52,713 bases of DNA from assembly GCA_049509915.1 (NCBI GenBank), contig JBEKZL010000054.1, positions 1-52,713 of the forward strand, in the 5' to 3' direction. The DNA comes from JBEKYD01 sp049509915 (GTDB lineage Bacteria; Acidobacteriota; Terriglobia; Bryobacterales; Bryobacteraceae). Within the stretch, counting starts at the first letter, position 1. The number at the start of each line of letters is the position of its first letter. The position numbers and the translations under genes were made by a program. The notes below the pieces were generated by a model that did not search any database, was not told where the DNA came from, and worked only from the letters and a program-made list of their open reading frames with translations. Below are positions 44,860 to 52,713 of the stretch, in pieces.

Positions 44860-47076
44860 ATGGTGGAAGAAAACGGTACCCAACATCTGAATACGCTTCC
44901 GGCTCTGATCGAGCCCCCCCGCCCGGCACCGCCTCCGCCCAGCCTGCTGATGGAGGCCGGCCCCGCGGAAACCACGGTACCGATCTCGCAATATCTCTGG
45001 ATTCTCAAGCGCCACCGCTGGCGAATCCTGGCGGCCGTTGCGATTAGCGTGATCGCCACGGCGGTCGTCTCACTCCGCGTGACTCCCGTCTATGAGTCGA
45101 CGGCGACCATCGATATCGACCGGCGCATCCCCACCGCCGTCCTCGGCCAGGAAGCGGTGCAATCGGCCACTAACGACGCCGACCAGTTTCTAGCTACGCA
45201 GGTGAAATTGATCCAGTCGGACTCCGTGCTGCGGCCGGTGGCGGAGAAATATCATCTGCGGGAACTGGAGCGGGGCGAGGTACCCGGCGGCCCGCAAAGA
45301 AAGGCCGCCGCGGCCGCGGCTCCGGTACTCTTGAAAAAGCTCGACGTGGTCCGGCCCTCTAACACCTACCTCCTCCTGATCAGCTATCGCTCCACCGATC
45401 CCCAACTCGCCGCCGACGTGGCTAACTCCATCGCCCTGTCCTACCTAGCGCACACTTACAACATTCGTTTCAAGGCGGCTTCCGGTCTCTCCGACTTCAT
45501 GGAAAAGCAGTTGGAAGAGTTGAGGGCCAAGATGGAGCAATCCAGCGCGGCGCTGGTCCAGTTCGAGCGGGAGCTCGACGTTATCAACCCCGAGGAAAAG
45601 ACCAATATCATCTCCGCTCGCCTGCTGCAGCTCAACACCGAGTACACCAGCGCCCAAGCCGACCGCGTGAAGAAAGAGGCTGCCTACGATTCGGTCAAGA
45701 GCGGAACCATGGAAGCCGCCGCGGTTTCGAGCCAGGGCGAAGCGCTGAAGAAGCTGACGGAACAGTTCGACGCCGCCAGCCAGAGATTCGCCGACGTCAA
45801 GACCCGCTATGGGCCGGTCCATCCGCAATACAGGGAGGCCGAGGCGGACGTGAAGGAAGCCGAACGCCTGCTGGATGCCACCAAGACCAGCATCGCCAAG
45901 CGGGTCGAGACCGAATACCGGGAGTCCGCCGCGCGCGAGGCCATGCTCGAAAAAACGGTTCTGCAAACCAAGGCCGATTTCGACCGCCTCAACGCGCGGT
46001 CTTTCGAATATCAGACGTTGAAACGGGAAGCCGACACCGACAAGCAGCTCTACGAGGAGTTGATCCGAAAGATCAAGGAAGCCGGCATCAACGCCAGCTT
46101 CCAGAACAACTCGATCCGCATCGCCGACAACGCGCGCCCAGGCTTTAAGCCGGTGTTTCCCAATTTGCCGCTCAACCTCTCGCTGGCGTTTCTTCTGTCA
46201 GGCATCCTGGCGGTAGGCGCGGCCGTAGTAAGTGACGCGTTGGACAGCACCGTCCGCGACCCGGAACAAGTAACCCGCGCCATGAAGACCGCGGTAGTGG
46301 GAACTTTGCCGATGATCAGGAACTGGCGCGGGCAACGCCTGCCGGTTTCCGAAGGTGGGCTCGGCGGCAGACACAGCGAGCTGCTGAAGCGCGCGGAACG
46401 TAGCCTGACGGGCTTTGACGAAGCCATTCGAAGCATCCGCAATTCGATCCTGCTCACCGACTTCGACCGGAGCCTGCGCAGCGTCCTCATCACCAGCGCT
46501 TCGCCCTCGGAAGGCAAGTCGACTGTGGCCGTCCACCTGGCCGTGGCGCATGCCGAACAAGGGCAACGGACCTTGCTGGTGGATGGCGATCTGCGCCGGC
46601 CCAGCATACACAAGTTCTTCGATGTGTCCAACGCCACCGGCCTCTCGAAGCTGCTGGTCTACGGCTTCCCGTGGCGCGACACGCTGGTGAAGCCGCGCGA
46701 GAACCTCAGCCTTTGGGTCATGCCCGCCGGCCCGGCCACGCGCCGCGCCGCCGATTTAGTCGGCCGCGGCCTGCCCGCATTGCTCGATGAGATCTCGCAG
46801 GAGTTCGACCTGGTGATACTCGATGCCCCGCCCCTGCTGGGCTTCCCCGAGCCCCTGCAGATGGCCGCCTCGGTGGACGGCGTCATCGTGGTGACCAGGG
46901 CCGGCCATACCAGCCGCGCCGCCGTATCGGCCGTTCTGGCGACCTTGGAGCGGCTGCGGGCCAACGTGGTGGGAGTGGTGCTGAACGAAGTGCATAAAGA
47001 ACTGAGTAAGAGCTATTACTACTACGGTTACTACGGAAAGTATTATCGCGAGCACAAAAGTGAGTCGAACGCCTGA
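44860..47076 (+). CDS. Wzc-type chain-length determinant / bacterial tyrosine kinase
   Basis: 738 residues. Wzz domain with a first membrane helix at about 55-73, long periplasmic coiled coils (residues about 190-420) and a second helix at about 433-455. The cytoplasmic BY-kinase has Walker A SPSEGKST, Walker A' LLVDGDLRRPS and Walker B LVILDAPP. The tail SYYYYGYYGKYYREHK is a tyrosine cluster for autophosphorylation. Cycles of phosphorylation would control polymer length and export with the Wza-type protein. Confidence 0.93.
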   Translation: MVEENGTQHLNTLPALIEPPRPAPPPPSLLMEAGPAETTVPISQYLWILKRHRWRILAAVAISVIATAVVSLRVTPVYESTATIDIDRRIPTAVLGQEAVQSATNDADQFLATQVKLIQSDSVLRPVAEKYHLRELERGEVPGGPQRKAAAAAAPVLLKKLDVVRPSNTYLLLISYRSTDPQLAADVANSIALSYLAHTYNIRFKAASGLSDFMEKQLEELRAKMEQSSAALVQFERELDVINPEEKTNIISARLLQLNTEYTSAQADRVKKEAAYDSVKSGTMEAAAVSSQGEALKKLTEQFDAASQRFADVKTRYGPVHPQYREAEADVKEAERLLDATKTSIAKRVETEYRESAAREAMLEKTVLQTKADFDRLNARSFEYQTLKREADTDKQLYEELIRKIKEAGINASFQNNSIRIADNARPGFKPVFPNLPLNLSLAFLLSGILAVGAAVVSDALDSTVRDPEQVTRAMKTAVVGTLPMIRNWRGQRLPVSEGGLGGRHSELLKRAERSLTGFDEAIRSIRNSILLTDFDRSLRSVLITSASPSEGKSTVAVHLAVAHAEQGQRTLLVDGDLRRPSIHKFFDVSNATGLSKLLVYGFPWRDTLVKPRENLSLWVMPAGPATRRAADLVGRGLPALLDEISQEFDLVILDAPPLLGFPEPLQMAASVDGVIVVTRAGHTSRAAVSAVLATLERLRANVVGVVLNEVHKELSKSYYYYGYYGKYYREHKSESNA

Positions 47077-47084
47077 CGACTTAC

Positions 47085-47153
47085 CGTGGCGCATGCACTC
47101 GTGCGTGCCGCGTCGAGACTCCGAACTCCTGAAGTCGTGGAAATTGGGTTGAG
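47085..47153 (-). repeat. Dispersed repeat, family 2, copy B
   Basis: Reverse orientation. On the minus strand it reads CTCAACCCAATTTCCACG, then CAGGAGTTCGGAGTCTCG, then a palindrome CACGCACGAGTGCATGCG. It aligns along its whole length with 52048-52116 and in its second half with 18854-18900. Confidence 0.85.
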
Positions 47154-47200
47154 TCAGGTTTCGAGATCGTCGGCACGCGGCCAGGCTGGCGCCCGGCTGG

Positions 47201-47287
47201 ACCGATTGACAATCGGTGCGCAGGATGCCAACCTGCCCCACAAGGAGCCTGTGCTCCGCTGCCTTGTGGGGCAGGATGGCATCCTGC
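47201..47287. repeat. Hairpin pair in the EPS cluster (repeat family 3)
   Basis: First a perfect short palindrome ACCGATTG-A-CAATCGGT (47201-47217). Then a long hairpin: left arm 47220-47245 and right arm 47262-47287, 26 bases each with one mismatch, loop of 16 bases. The arms contain CCTGCCCCACAAGG and CCTTGTGGGGCAGG. No T-run follows, so it is not a classic intrinsic terminator. Confidence 0.8.
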
Positions 47288-47373
47288 CCGCCGGCTGTTA
47301 ACGGGCGCTCTCCGGAGGTCGCGTGAAATCGGTAGCATGGAGAGTCCACTTCGGAATTACGGCCACCTAATAA

Positions 47374-47483
47374 GCAACCGCTCCCTGACGGTCGCGGCCC
47401 GGAAACGCGCAAAACCGAGCCGCGACCGTCAGGGAGGGGTTGCCCGGATATACGTTAGCCGACTTATGAAGTTGTGTACTTAG
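47374..47483. repeat. Dispersed palindromic repeat, family 1, copy E with tail
   Basis: The best copy: left arm 47374-47402 and right arm 47415-47443 pair over 29 bases with two mismatches around a 12-base loop. The tail 47444-47483 (ATACGTTAGCCGACTTATGA, then AGTTGTGTACTTAG) matches the tail at 13310-13348. It directly precedes the Wzy-like gene. Confidence 0.88.
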
Positions 47484-47495
47484 CTACCTGGCAAA

Positions 47496-48797
47496 ATGCA
47501 CACCGACCAAGCTAGCGGAATGAAACGGCACCTCGCCCACCTGGTGTTGGTGTGTTATGCCTTCTGCTGCCCCTGGTTCTATCGCATCGTCACCATTGGC
47601 GATAACTCGCTGTGCTTCTCGGATATCTTGCTGCCAGTTGGCCTGGCCTCGATCGTCCTGGTCGCCAGACGCGACCCTCCATTAGTGCTGATCCCGTTGG
47701 TGGGCCTGCCTGTGGTTTGCCTGATTTCGGTCTTGAAATACGTGGATGGCTCCGAGTTCGCCCCGCTGGCGCTGAAAACCGTGCGTCTGGCCGGTGTAGT
47801 GTGCCCGGCGATCCTGGCGTGCTTTCTCGCCCCCACCGGGAGGGAGGCAAAGGCCTACCTCAAGGCCTTTTTCTGGGGTGGTCTGGTGGGCCTCTGGATT
47901 GGCATTGTGGGGTTCTATCTAGAGTGGGCACCGACCCAAGCGGTGGAAACGTTCGACTATGGAGCCGGTACGCCTGTGCCCCGAGCCGGCGGCTTGTTTC
48001 AGGAAAGCACCGCCTTCGGCTATCTGGCAGCTTCGTGGTGTGCCCTCTCGGTTCTCCTGTTGCGGCCGCTGCTGAGCGTAGCGTACAAAGTACTGTTGTT
48101 GATTGTGGTCGGCGTAACTACCTCTCTTGCTCTCTATACTTCCATGTCGCGGTCGGCTTTAACTAACCTGCTGGCCGCGGCGCTGATCTATGTGATCGCC
48201 ACCGGTATGTTGGGCAATTGGAAGAAGGTGGCTGCGCTGGTCGCAGTTGCGGCGCTTGTTTCGCTGATCTGGTTCTGGGCCGGAGGCATGCCGGCCGACC
48301 TGACCTATCGGTACAGGATCGGCCTTGAGCGGTTCGGGAGCGTGTTTCAGATCAGCACTCAGCCGTCCGAGCTGGATGCGGTCTCCTCGAATCGGGTGGG
48401 CCACTGGCAAACATGTCTCGCTCTGTGGACGCAAGACCCATTCATCGGCATCGGTTACAAGGCCGCCTATGTGGTCCACGGAACCTCTCTCGACAATATG
48501 TTCCTGAGCTCATTGTTCGAGACTGGCGTGCCGGGCTTCGCGCTGCTGGTTTACTTTTATATCTGGGTGATGAAGAGCTCCGTTGCTACAGCGCGCCTAT
48601 CGGCCAGCGTCGGCGCGGCTCTGCTCGCGATCTGGGCTGGCCAAATCATCCACAGCGTGACAGGCGATACCTGGACTTACTTTGGCTCTTCGCCGCCGGT
48701 CCTGCTGATTACCGTTGGGATCATGTCATCCATTGAGGCCCAGCGACGCCGAAGCACGGAAGCGGAAATGGTAGGGGCCGGGTGGGTAGCCTGCTGA
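47496..48797 (+). CDS. O-antigen ligase/polymerase-like (Wzy) membrane protein
   Basis: 433 residues with about eleven hydrophobic segments and a large loop containing RVGHWQTCLALWTQDPFIGI followed by GYKAAYVVHGTSLDNM. The late loop with W-x-x-DPFIGIG-x-x and a following H is typical of the Wzy_C / O-antigen ligase superfamily. It would polymerise lipid-linked repeat units at the periplasmic face. It starts after three intergenic repeats and overlaps the next gene. Confidence 0.82.
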   Translation: MHTDQASGMKRHLAHLVLVCYAFCCPWFYRIVTIGDNSLCFSDILLPVGLASIVLVARRDPPLVLIPLVGLPVVCLISVLKYVDGSEFAPLALKTVRLAGVVCPAILACFLAPTGREAKAYLKAFFWGGLVGLWIGIVGFYLEWAPTQAVETFDYGAGTPVPRAGGLFQESTAFGYLAASWCALSVLLLRPLLSVAYKVLLLIVVGVTTSLALYTSMSRSALTNLLAAALIYVIATGMLGNWKKVAALVAVAALVSLIWFWAGGMPADLTYRYRIGLERFGSVFQISTQPSELDAVSSNRVGHWQTCLALWTQDPFIGIGYKAAYVVHGTSLDNMFLSSLFETGVPGFALLVYFYIWVMKSSVATARLSASVGAALLAIWAGQIIHSVTGDTWTYFGSSPPVLLITVGIMSSIEAQRRRSTEAEMVGAGWVAC

Positions 48798-49936
48798 GAA
48801 TGGTTCACATCAGCGGGCGCGCCGATATCGGCGGCGGCCCGGCCGTCATGGAGCGCCTGATCGCTTCTACTCAGGGCGAAGTGGAGAGCTTCGCCGCCTG
48901 TCCGCGAGAGGAACCCTACTGGTCCCGATTCACGGAACTCGTGGGTGCCCAAAACATTTTCGAAATTCCCCACCGGAGGTTTTCCCTGGCGCGACTGCGG
49001 CGACTGGCCTCTTTCGTGGCCGATAATTGCATCGACTTGATTCACTCGCACGGGCTCGGCGCGGGCCTGTATTCCCGGCCGGTCGGATGGATCGCTGGTG
49101 TTCCCGTGGTTCACTCGTTCCACGGTGCGGACTTCCGCTGGAGTCGCCCGCTTGGCTCCGCCGGGCGGCTTCTGGCCGAGCAGTTGCTCGGTTTCGGAAC
49201 CAGGCAATTAATCGCTGTGTCCGAATCGGAGAAGGCTTACTTATGCCGCTGGCTCTTTCCCCACGCACGGAAGATTCGTGTCATCCCGAATGGCTTCCGG
49301 CTGCGCCCCGAGGAGGTGCGCGCAGCGGATGCGCCATCCGCGTCCACAATTCTCTGGGTCGGCAGGATGGAGGCGTCGCATAAGCGGCCCGAGCTGATCG
49401 TTGCGATTGCCAGGCACCTTTGCCGGCTCAGGCCGCAAAGGGATTTTACCTTCGATGTAGTCGGCGGCGGCCCGCTCTTACCAGGCTTACGGGACACCGT
49501 GCGCGGTGCGGGCCTCGACGGCGTGATCCGGTTGCTGGGACCGCAACCGGACGCCCTGCCGTTTTATCGAAACGCTGCCGTATTTCTGTCTACCTCCCGG
49601 TGGGAGGGGTTGCCGCTTACAGTGCTGGAAGCTATGACGAACAACTTAGCAGTAGTGGCAAGCCGGATACCGGGAACCGTGGACCTCGTCACGCATCGGG
49701 AAACCGGCCTGCTCTATCCCAAGAACGACCCCTTAGAAGCCGCCAGGCTCCTGAACGCGGTGCTTGACGAATCTTTTCCAGTGGCGCGCATGCGTCGCGC
49801 GGCGTCGTCCAGAGTCGCCCGCCTTTTTACCCTCGAATTGCAGGCCAGCCGCCACTTGGACCTCTACCGCGAGGTGGTTGCCGGGGCGAAATGCAGCGAG
49901 GCGATGAGGTGCCTGGAGGCACCCGCCCGAAAGTGA
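48782..49936 (+). CDS. GT4 family glycosyltransferase
   Basis: 384 residues, GT-B fold. N-terminal half: SGRADIGGGPAVMERLIA, HSHGLGAGLYSR. C-terminal nucleotide-sugar domain: ILWVGRMEASHKRPELIVAI and LSTSRWEGLPLTVLEAMTNN, with the E-x7-E-like motif of GT4 enzymes. It adds a sugar to the growing lipid-linked unit in the cytoplasm. A GTG start at 48782 with AGGGG upstream overlaps the Wzy-like gene by 16 bases; an ATG at 48800 is the alternative. Confidence 0.88.
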   Translation: MGSLLRMVHISGRADIGGGPAVMERLIASTQGEVESFAACPREEPYWSRFTELVGAQNIFEIPHRRFSLARLRRLASFVADNCIDLIHSHGLGAGLYSRPVGWIAGVPVVHSFHGADFRWSRPLGSAGRLLAEQLLGFGTRQLIAVSESEKAYLCRWLFPHARKIRVIPNGFRLRPEEVRAADAPSASTILWVGRMEASHKRPELIVAIARHLCRLRPQRDFTFDVVGGGPLLPGLRDTVRGAGLDGVIRLLGPQPDALPFYRNAAVFLSTSRWEGLPLTVLEAMTNNLAVVASRIPGTVDLVTHRETGLLYPKNDPLEAARLLNAVLDESFPVARMRRAASSRVARLFTLELQASRHLDLYREVVAGAKCSEAMRCLEAPARK

Positions 49937-50017
49937 AGGTCACTCAACCCACTCCCCCACCGACATGCCACGCCGGTTCGTATTAGCAGTGACGGCGGGT
50001 GCTGAGGGCCGCCAGCG

Positions 50018-51139
50018 ATGAATCGGGGCTCAAAACGGAACCGGCTCATCGACCGCTACCTCGGCATCCCCGCTCTCGCCTTCCTACGGTTCTTCGGGCA
50101 GCGGAAAAGAGCGATGCCTTCCCAGGTGCGCCGAATTGGCGTGATGTGCGCCCCGGCAATCGGCGATACGTTGCTGCTGGCCGCCACTCTGCGAGATTTG
50201 AAGGCCGCTTTTCCGTCAGCAGAAGTGTGGTTCTTCGCGACGCCGCTGAACCGCAGTGCCGCTGAGCTGCTGCCTGCGGTGGACGAGCTGGTCGTTGTTC
50301 CCATGCCCGCTGCATGGAAAGCCGTACGGGCGCTTCGGCGGAGCAGCCTCGATATCCTCGTGGACTTCTCTCCGTGGATTCGCGCCAGCGCTCTGCTGGC
50401 ACGGCTATCCGGCGCCAGGTTTTCTATCGGGTTTCGGACTGCCGGTCAGCATCGCCACTGGTGTTACGACCGTAGCGTTGAACTGTCCGACAGGGTCCAT
50501 CAGATCGAGAACTATGCGCGCCTGGGCGAAGCGATTGGGGTAGGAGCCAGATCTCAACTTACACTGAGAGACGATCTGGAGAGTCCGGTGGGGGCACCGG
50601 AAACAGGGCGCACGGTTGTCTTCCACGCCTTTGCCATCGGTTCGTTGCAGGCGCTGCGTGAGTGGCCCGCCGAACGCTGGGTCTCGCTTGCCCGCCATTT
50701 GGACAGGGCCGGAACGACTTTCATCCTGACCGGTTCGCCGGCGGATGCGCCGCGGGTCGAGGACCTCCAGGACCAGCTGATGGCGGCCGGCCTTCAATGC
50801 CGCGGCCTGGTTGGCAGGTTCGGTCTACGTGAGATCGTACCGATTCTGAAGAGCGCCTCTTTAGTGGTCAGCGTCAACACCGGCATCATGCATCTCGCGG
50901 CAATCCTTGGCGCACCGACGGTCGGCATCAACGGACCGACCGCCGACCACCGCTGGGGCCCTCGTGGCCCTCTGGCTGTTTCAGTCGCCAAGAAGGAGGG
51001 CTGTGGATTCCTGAACCTGGGCTTCGAGTTTGACGGGAATCCGACGGATTGCATGGCGAGAATATCCGTCGACGACGTGCTAAGTGCGATCCGGACCCTG
51101 CAGCAAATCGGCGACAAACAGCTTGCCGCGTACTCGTGA
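50018..51139 (+). CDS. GT9 family (heptosyltransferase-like) glycosyltransferase
   Basis: 373 residues. APAIGDTLLLAATLRDLKAA is the GT9 opening. In the second domain are REWPAERWVSLARHLDRAG, then SVNTGIMHLAAILGAPTVGI with the nucleotide-sugar-binding region. It is cytoplasmic and membrane-associated. The acceptor is unknown. It starts 81 bases after the GT4 gene; that gap is otherwise empty. Confidence 0.87.
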   Translation: MNRGSKRNRLIDRYLGIPALAFLRFFGQRKRAMPSQVRRIGVMCAPAIGDTLLLAATLRDLKAAFPSAEVWFFATPLNRSAAELLPAVDELVVVPMPAAWKAVRALRRSSLDILVDFSPWIRASALLARLSGARFSIGFRTAGQHRHWCYDRSVELSDRVHQIENYARLGEAIGVGARSQLTLRDDLESPVGAPETGRTVVFHAFAIGSLQALREWPAERWVSLARHLDRAGTTFILTGSPADAPRVEDLQDQLMAAGLQCRGLVGRFGLREIVPILKSASLVVSVNTGIMHLAAILGAPTVGINGPTADHRWGPRGPLAVSVAKKEGCGFLNLGFEFDGNPTDCMARISVDDVLSAIRTLQQIGDKQLAAYS

Positions 51140-51154
51140 CACGGGGATAAGCGC

Positions 51155-51892
51155 ATGGCAGCCCTTGGGCGGAGGACAGTAACGGTTGAGCGCCGCAGTA
51201 GGAGGGTAAGCTCTGGCGCAGCACCCGCTGTCTTTGATCTCGCCGCTGGCGTTCCGGTCAGCCACCGGCTGTTGCACCGCGCGCCGCAACTAATCAAACG
51301 GGCGATGGACCTGCTCGTGGCTTCGGCCGCCGGCGTCTTGCTCCTTCCCGCGATCGCGGCCATCGCTATATTGGTCCGGCTCACCTCGCCCGGGCCGGCA
51401 TTTTTCGGTCACCGGCGCATCGGCCGCCATGGGCGGGAATTCCTGGCCTGGAAATTCCGCACCATGGTGCCGCACGCCGACGAGGTGCTGCGCCTGCGCC
51501 TGCGGGACGACCCCGCGCTCCGCTCCGAGTGGCAGGAGCGCCGTAAGTTGCGGCACGACCCGCGCGTGACCTGGCTGGGCACGGTCTTGCGCCGCACCAG
51601 CCTGGATGAGCTTCCCCAGCTCTGGAACGTGATCCGAGGCGAAATGAGCCTGGTGGGGCCGCGGCCGATCGTGGCGATCGAAGCCGCGAAGTACGGTCCG
51701 AAGTATGCGCTGTACCGGAAGGTGCGGCCGGGCCTGACCGGTCTATGGCAGGTTTCCGGGCGCAACAACACCACCTACGCTCAACGCGTCCAGTTCGACG
51801 AGCACTACATCCGCAACTGGTCGGTCTGGCTGGACCTTTATATCCTCGGCAGGACCATAAAGGTAGTTCTGACCGGCGAAGGCGCGTACTGA
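51155..51892 (+). CDS. Undecaprenyl-phosphate sugar-1-phosphate transferase (WbaP-type)
   Basis: 245 residues, a monotopic phosphoglycosyl transferase. A re-entrant hydrophobic helix lies at about 50-75 (RAMDLLVASAAGVLLLPAIA). Catalytic blocks follow: GREFLAWKFRTMVP, TSLDELPQLWNVIRGEMSLV, GPRP, and RPGLTGLWQVSGRNNTTY. It starts repeat-unit assembly by loading a sugar phosphate onto undecaprenyl phosphate. As is often seen, the initiating enzyme is the last gene of the cluster. Confidence 0.92.
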   Translation: MAALGRRTVTVERRSRRVSSGAAPAVFDLAAGVPVSHRLLHRAPQLIKRAMDLLVASAAGVLLLPAIAAIAILVRLTSPGPAFFGHRRIGRHGREFLAWKFRTMVPHADEVLRLRLRDDPALRSEWQERRKLRHDPRVTWLGTVLRRTSLDELPQLWNVIRGEMSLVGPRPIVAIEAAKYGPKYALYRKVRPGLTGLWQVSGRNNTTYAQRVQFDEHYIRNWSVWLDLYILGRTIKVVLTGEGAY

Positions 51893-51934
51893 GTCGCACA
51901 CTGGCCGCCGCTCTTATGAGTGTGACCTGACCCG

Positions 51935-52031
51935 GAGGGTGGGACAGACGATCGTCTTTTGTCGTCTGTCAGGCTGTTAGGGCCTGGCGAGGGCCAGACA
52001 GACCACGAAGACGATGGTCTGTCCCACCCTC
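51935..52031. repeat. Long inverted repeat after the EPS cluster
   Basis: Arms 51935-51958 and 52008-52031 match over 24 bases with one mismatch (GAGGGTGGGACAGACGATCG at the left). Inside, GTCTGTC at about 51964 and GACAGAC at about 51997 can extend the stem. It could act as a transcription barrier or be a mobile palindromic element. Confidence 0.85.
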
Positions 52032-52047
52032 TCGCCGCCGGAACCGG

Positions 52048-52116
52048 CTCAACCCAAATTCCGCGGCCTCAGGAGTTCGGAATTTCGACACTGCAGGCAC
52101 GAATGCCCATCCCACG
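52048..52116 (+). repeat. Dispersed repeat, family 2, copy C
   Basis: CTCAACCCAAATTCCGCGGC, then CTCAGGAGTTCGG, then GCACGAATGCCCATCCCACG. It aligns with the reverse complement of 47085-47153. The remaining bases to 52219 hold only the leader of the next gene. Confidence 0.85.
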
Positions 52117-52219
52117 GCCGGAGGCGTGCCCGGTCGATTCTTTTTACACCGTATTTACAAATTCCCAACGACCTCCGGCCGGCGCTCCCGTTAACATTCG
52201 TATCGAGGGCTGAACCGAT

Positions 52220-52627
52220 ATGGAACCACTTTGGGCTGCAAGCGCGAGCCGCGAACTCTACCGGGATGCGCGTCTGACCATCGATTTCTCCAGCCGCGCC
52301 GTGACGCTGGACTCCCGCTCCATTCCGCTTACCACCAAGGAATACCTGCTGCTGAGCTTCCTGGCGTCGCACAACTCGGAGACCTTCAGCCGCACGGAGC
52401 TGCTGCTGGCGATCTGGGGCTACAACAGCCAGATTCGTACCCGAACGCTGGACGTACACCTGGCGCGCCTGCGCAAGAAGCTGGGCGCGTTCGGCCGCCG
52501 CCACCTGGAAACCATCTGCGGCAACGGCTGCCGCTATCAGCCGCCGCGGGAGCCGCAGGAAGCGCTCCTTTCCGCTCCGTATCGGGCGTGCGCGCCCGCC
52601 AGGATTCCGATAGAATTAGGGGCCTGA
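52220..52627 (+). CDS. Winged-helix (OmpR/PhoB-type) regulator lacking a receiver domain
   Basis: 135 residues. The DNA-binding domain has LTTKEYLLLSFLASHNSETF, SRTELLLAIWGYNSQIRTRT, LDVHLARLRKKLG and a closing GNGCRYQPP wing. There is no receiver domain: residues 1-20 only lead into the beta-sheet. It would bind DNA independently of phosphorylation or depend on a partner. A receiver-type protein begins three bases after its stop. Confidence 0.85.
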   Translation: MEPLWAASASRELYRDARLTIDFSSRAVTLDSRSIPLTTKEYLLLSFLASHNSETFSRTELLLAIWGYNSQIRTRTLDVHLARLRKKLGAFGRRHLETICGNGCRYQPPREPQEALLSAPYRACAPARIPIELGA

Positions 52628-52630
52628 GGC

Positions 52631-52713
52631 ATGCAGACCGTCCTGGTCATCGACGACGATGCCGGCATCCGCGAAGTAATCGGCGTGATGCTGGAAAAGG
52701 AGGGGTTTCGCGC
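52631..52713 (+). CDS. Response-regulator receiver domain protein (truncated by window end)
   Basis: The visible 27 residues begin MQTVLVIDDDAGIREVIGVM, the receiver-domain start with its acidic pair (Asp9/Asp10). The rest lies outside the window. It follows the winged-helix gene by three bases, so they are probably cotranscribed and may work together. Confidence 0.85.
   Translation, partial: MQTVLVIDDDAGIREVIGVMLEKEGFR

Noticed and set aside
47220..47287. Strong hairpin taken as an intrinsic terminator
   Set aside because: No run of T follows on either strand and it lies inside an operon; a repeat element fits better.

Overview
The window is one continuous, gene-dense, GC-rich bacterial chromosome segment. 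Several features point to an acidobacterium, probably near Bryobacterales / Candidatus Solibacter. These are a MacB/FtsX-type permease of the acidobacterial orphan kind without an ATPase gene, a PadR regulator with the short domain that usually accompanies such permeases, a Pkn-type kinase fused to a beta-propeller, and families of intergenic palindromes. This placement is inference; no rRNA, tRNA or CRISPR array is visible.

Layout. 1-120: probable end of an IS21-like element, then a chemotaxis transducer. 1557-7417 (minus): a four-gene electron-transfer flavoprotein cluster (acyl-CoA dehydrogenase, ETF:quinone-oxidoreductase-like protein with its own ferredoxin domain, EtfB, EtfA). 7614-10646: secreted S9 peptidase, an antitoxin-like orphan, and a DUF433/DUF5615 toxin-antitoxin pair whose toxin frame is broken. 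10692-16043: orphan permease and two polytopic membrane proteins. 16237-18180: PadR operon in which a signal peptidase I carries the PadR/permease-associated N-terminal domain, followed by two small membrane proteins. 18196-25621 (minus): siroheme dehydrogenase, kinase-propeller, a pdxA broken by a deletion, rpiA, an RcnR-like metal regulator with its operator, a Uma2 nuclease and a variant metallo-beta-lactamase-fold protein. 25707-33434: PQQ-type propeller, Shewanella-like phosphatase, DsbD-TlpA fusion, plsX-rpmF-DUF177, two small proteins. 33437-34303: rhodanese-type sulfurtransferase.

34756-39466 (minus) is the most unusual locus. It holds two P-loop ATPases in tandem, the second fused to a long array of 35-residue TPR-like repeats. 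The pair resembles NLR/STAND-type sensor ATPases. It carries at least three single-base frameshifts and an in-frame stop near the start of the second gene, so this copy looks inactivated. 39878-42741: a membrane-anchored MutS-like ATPase translationally coupled to queG.

42892-51892 is an exopolysaccharide cluster on the plus strand: promoter, NusG-like antiterminator, small ribbon-helix-helix-like protein, Wza-type export protein, Wzc-type tyrosine kinase, Wzy-like polymerase, GT4 and GT9 glycosyltransferases and a WbaP-type initiating transferase. The window ends with a winged-helix regulator without a receiver, immediately followed by the start of a receiver-domain protein.

Three families of dispersed inverted repeats lie between genes, and several copies are close enough to align by eye.
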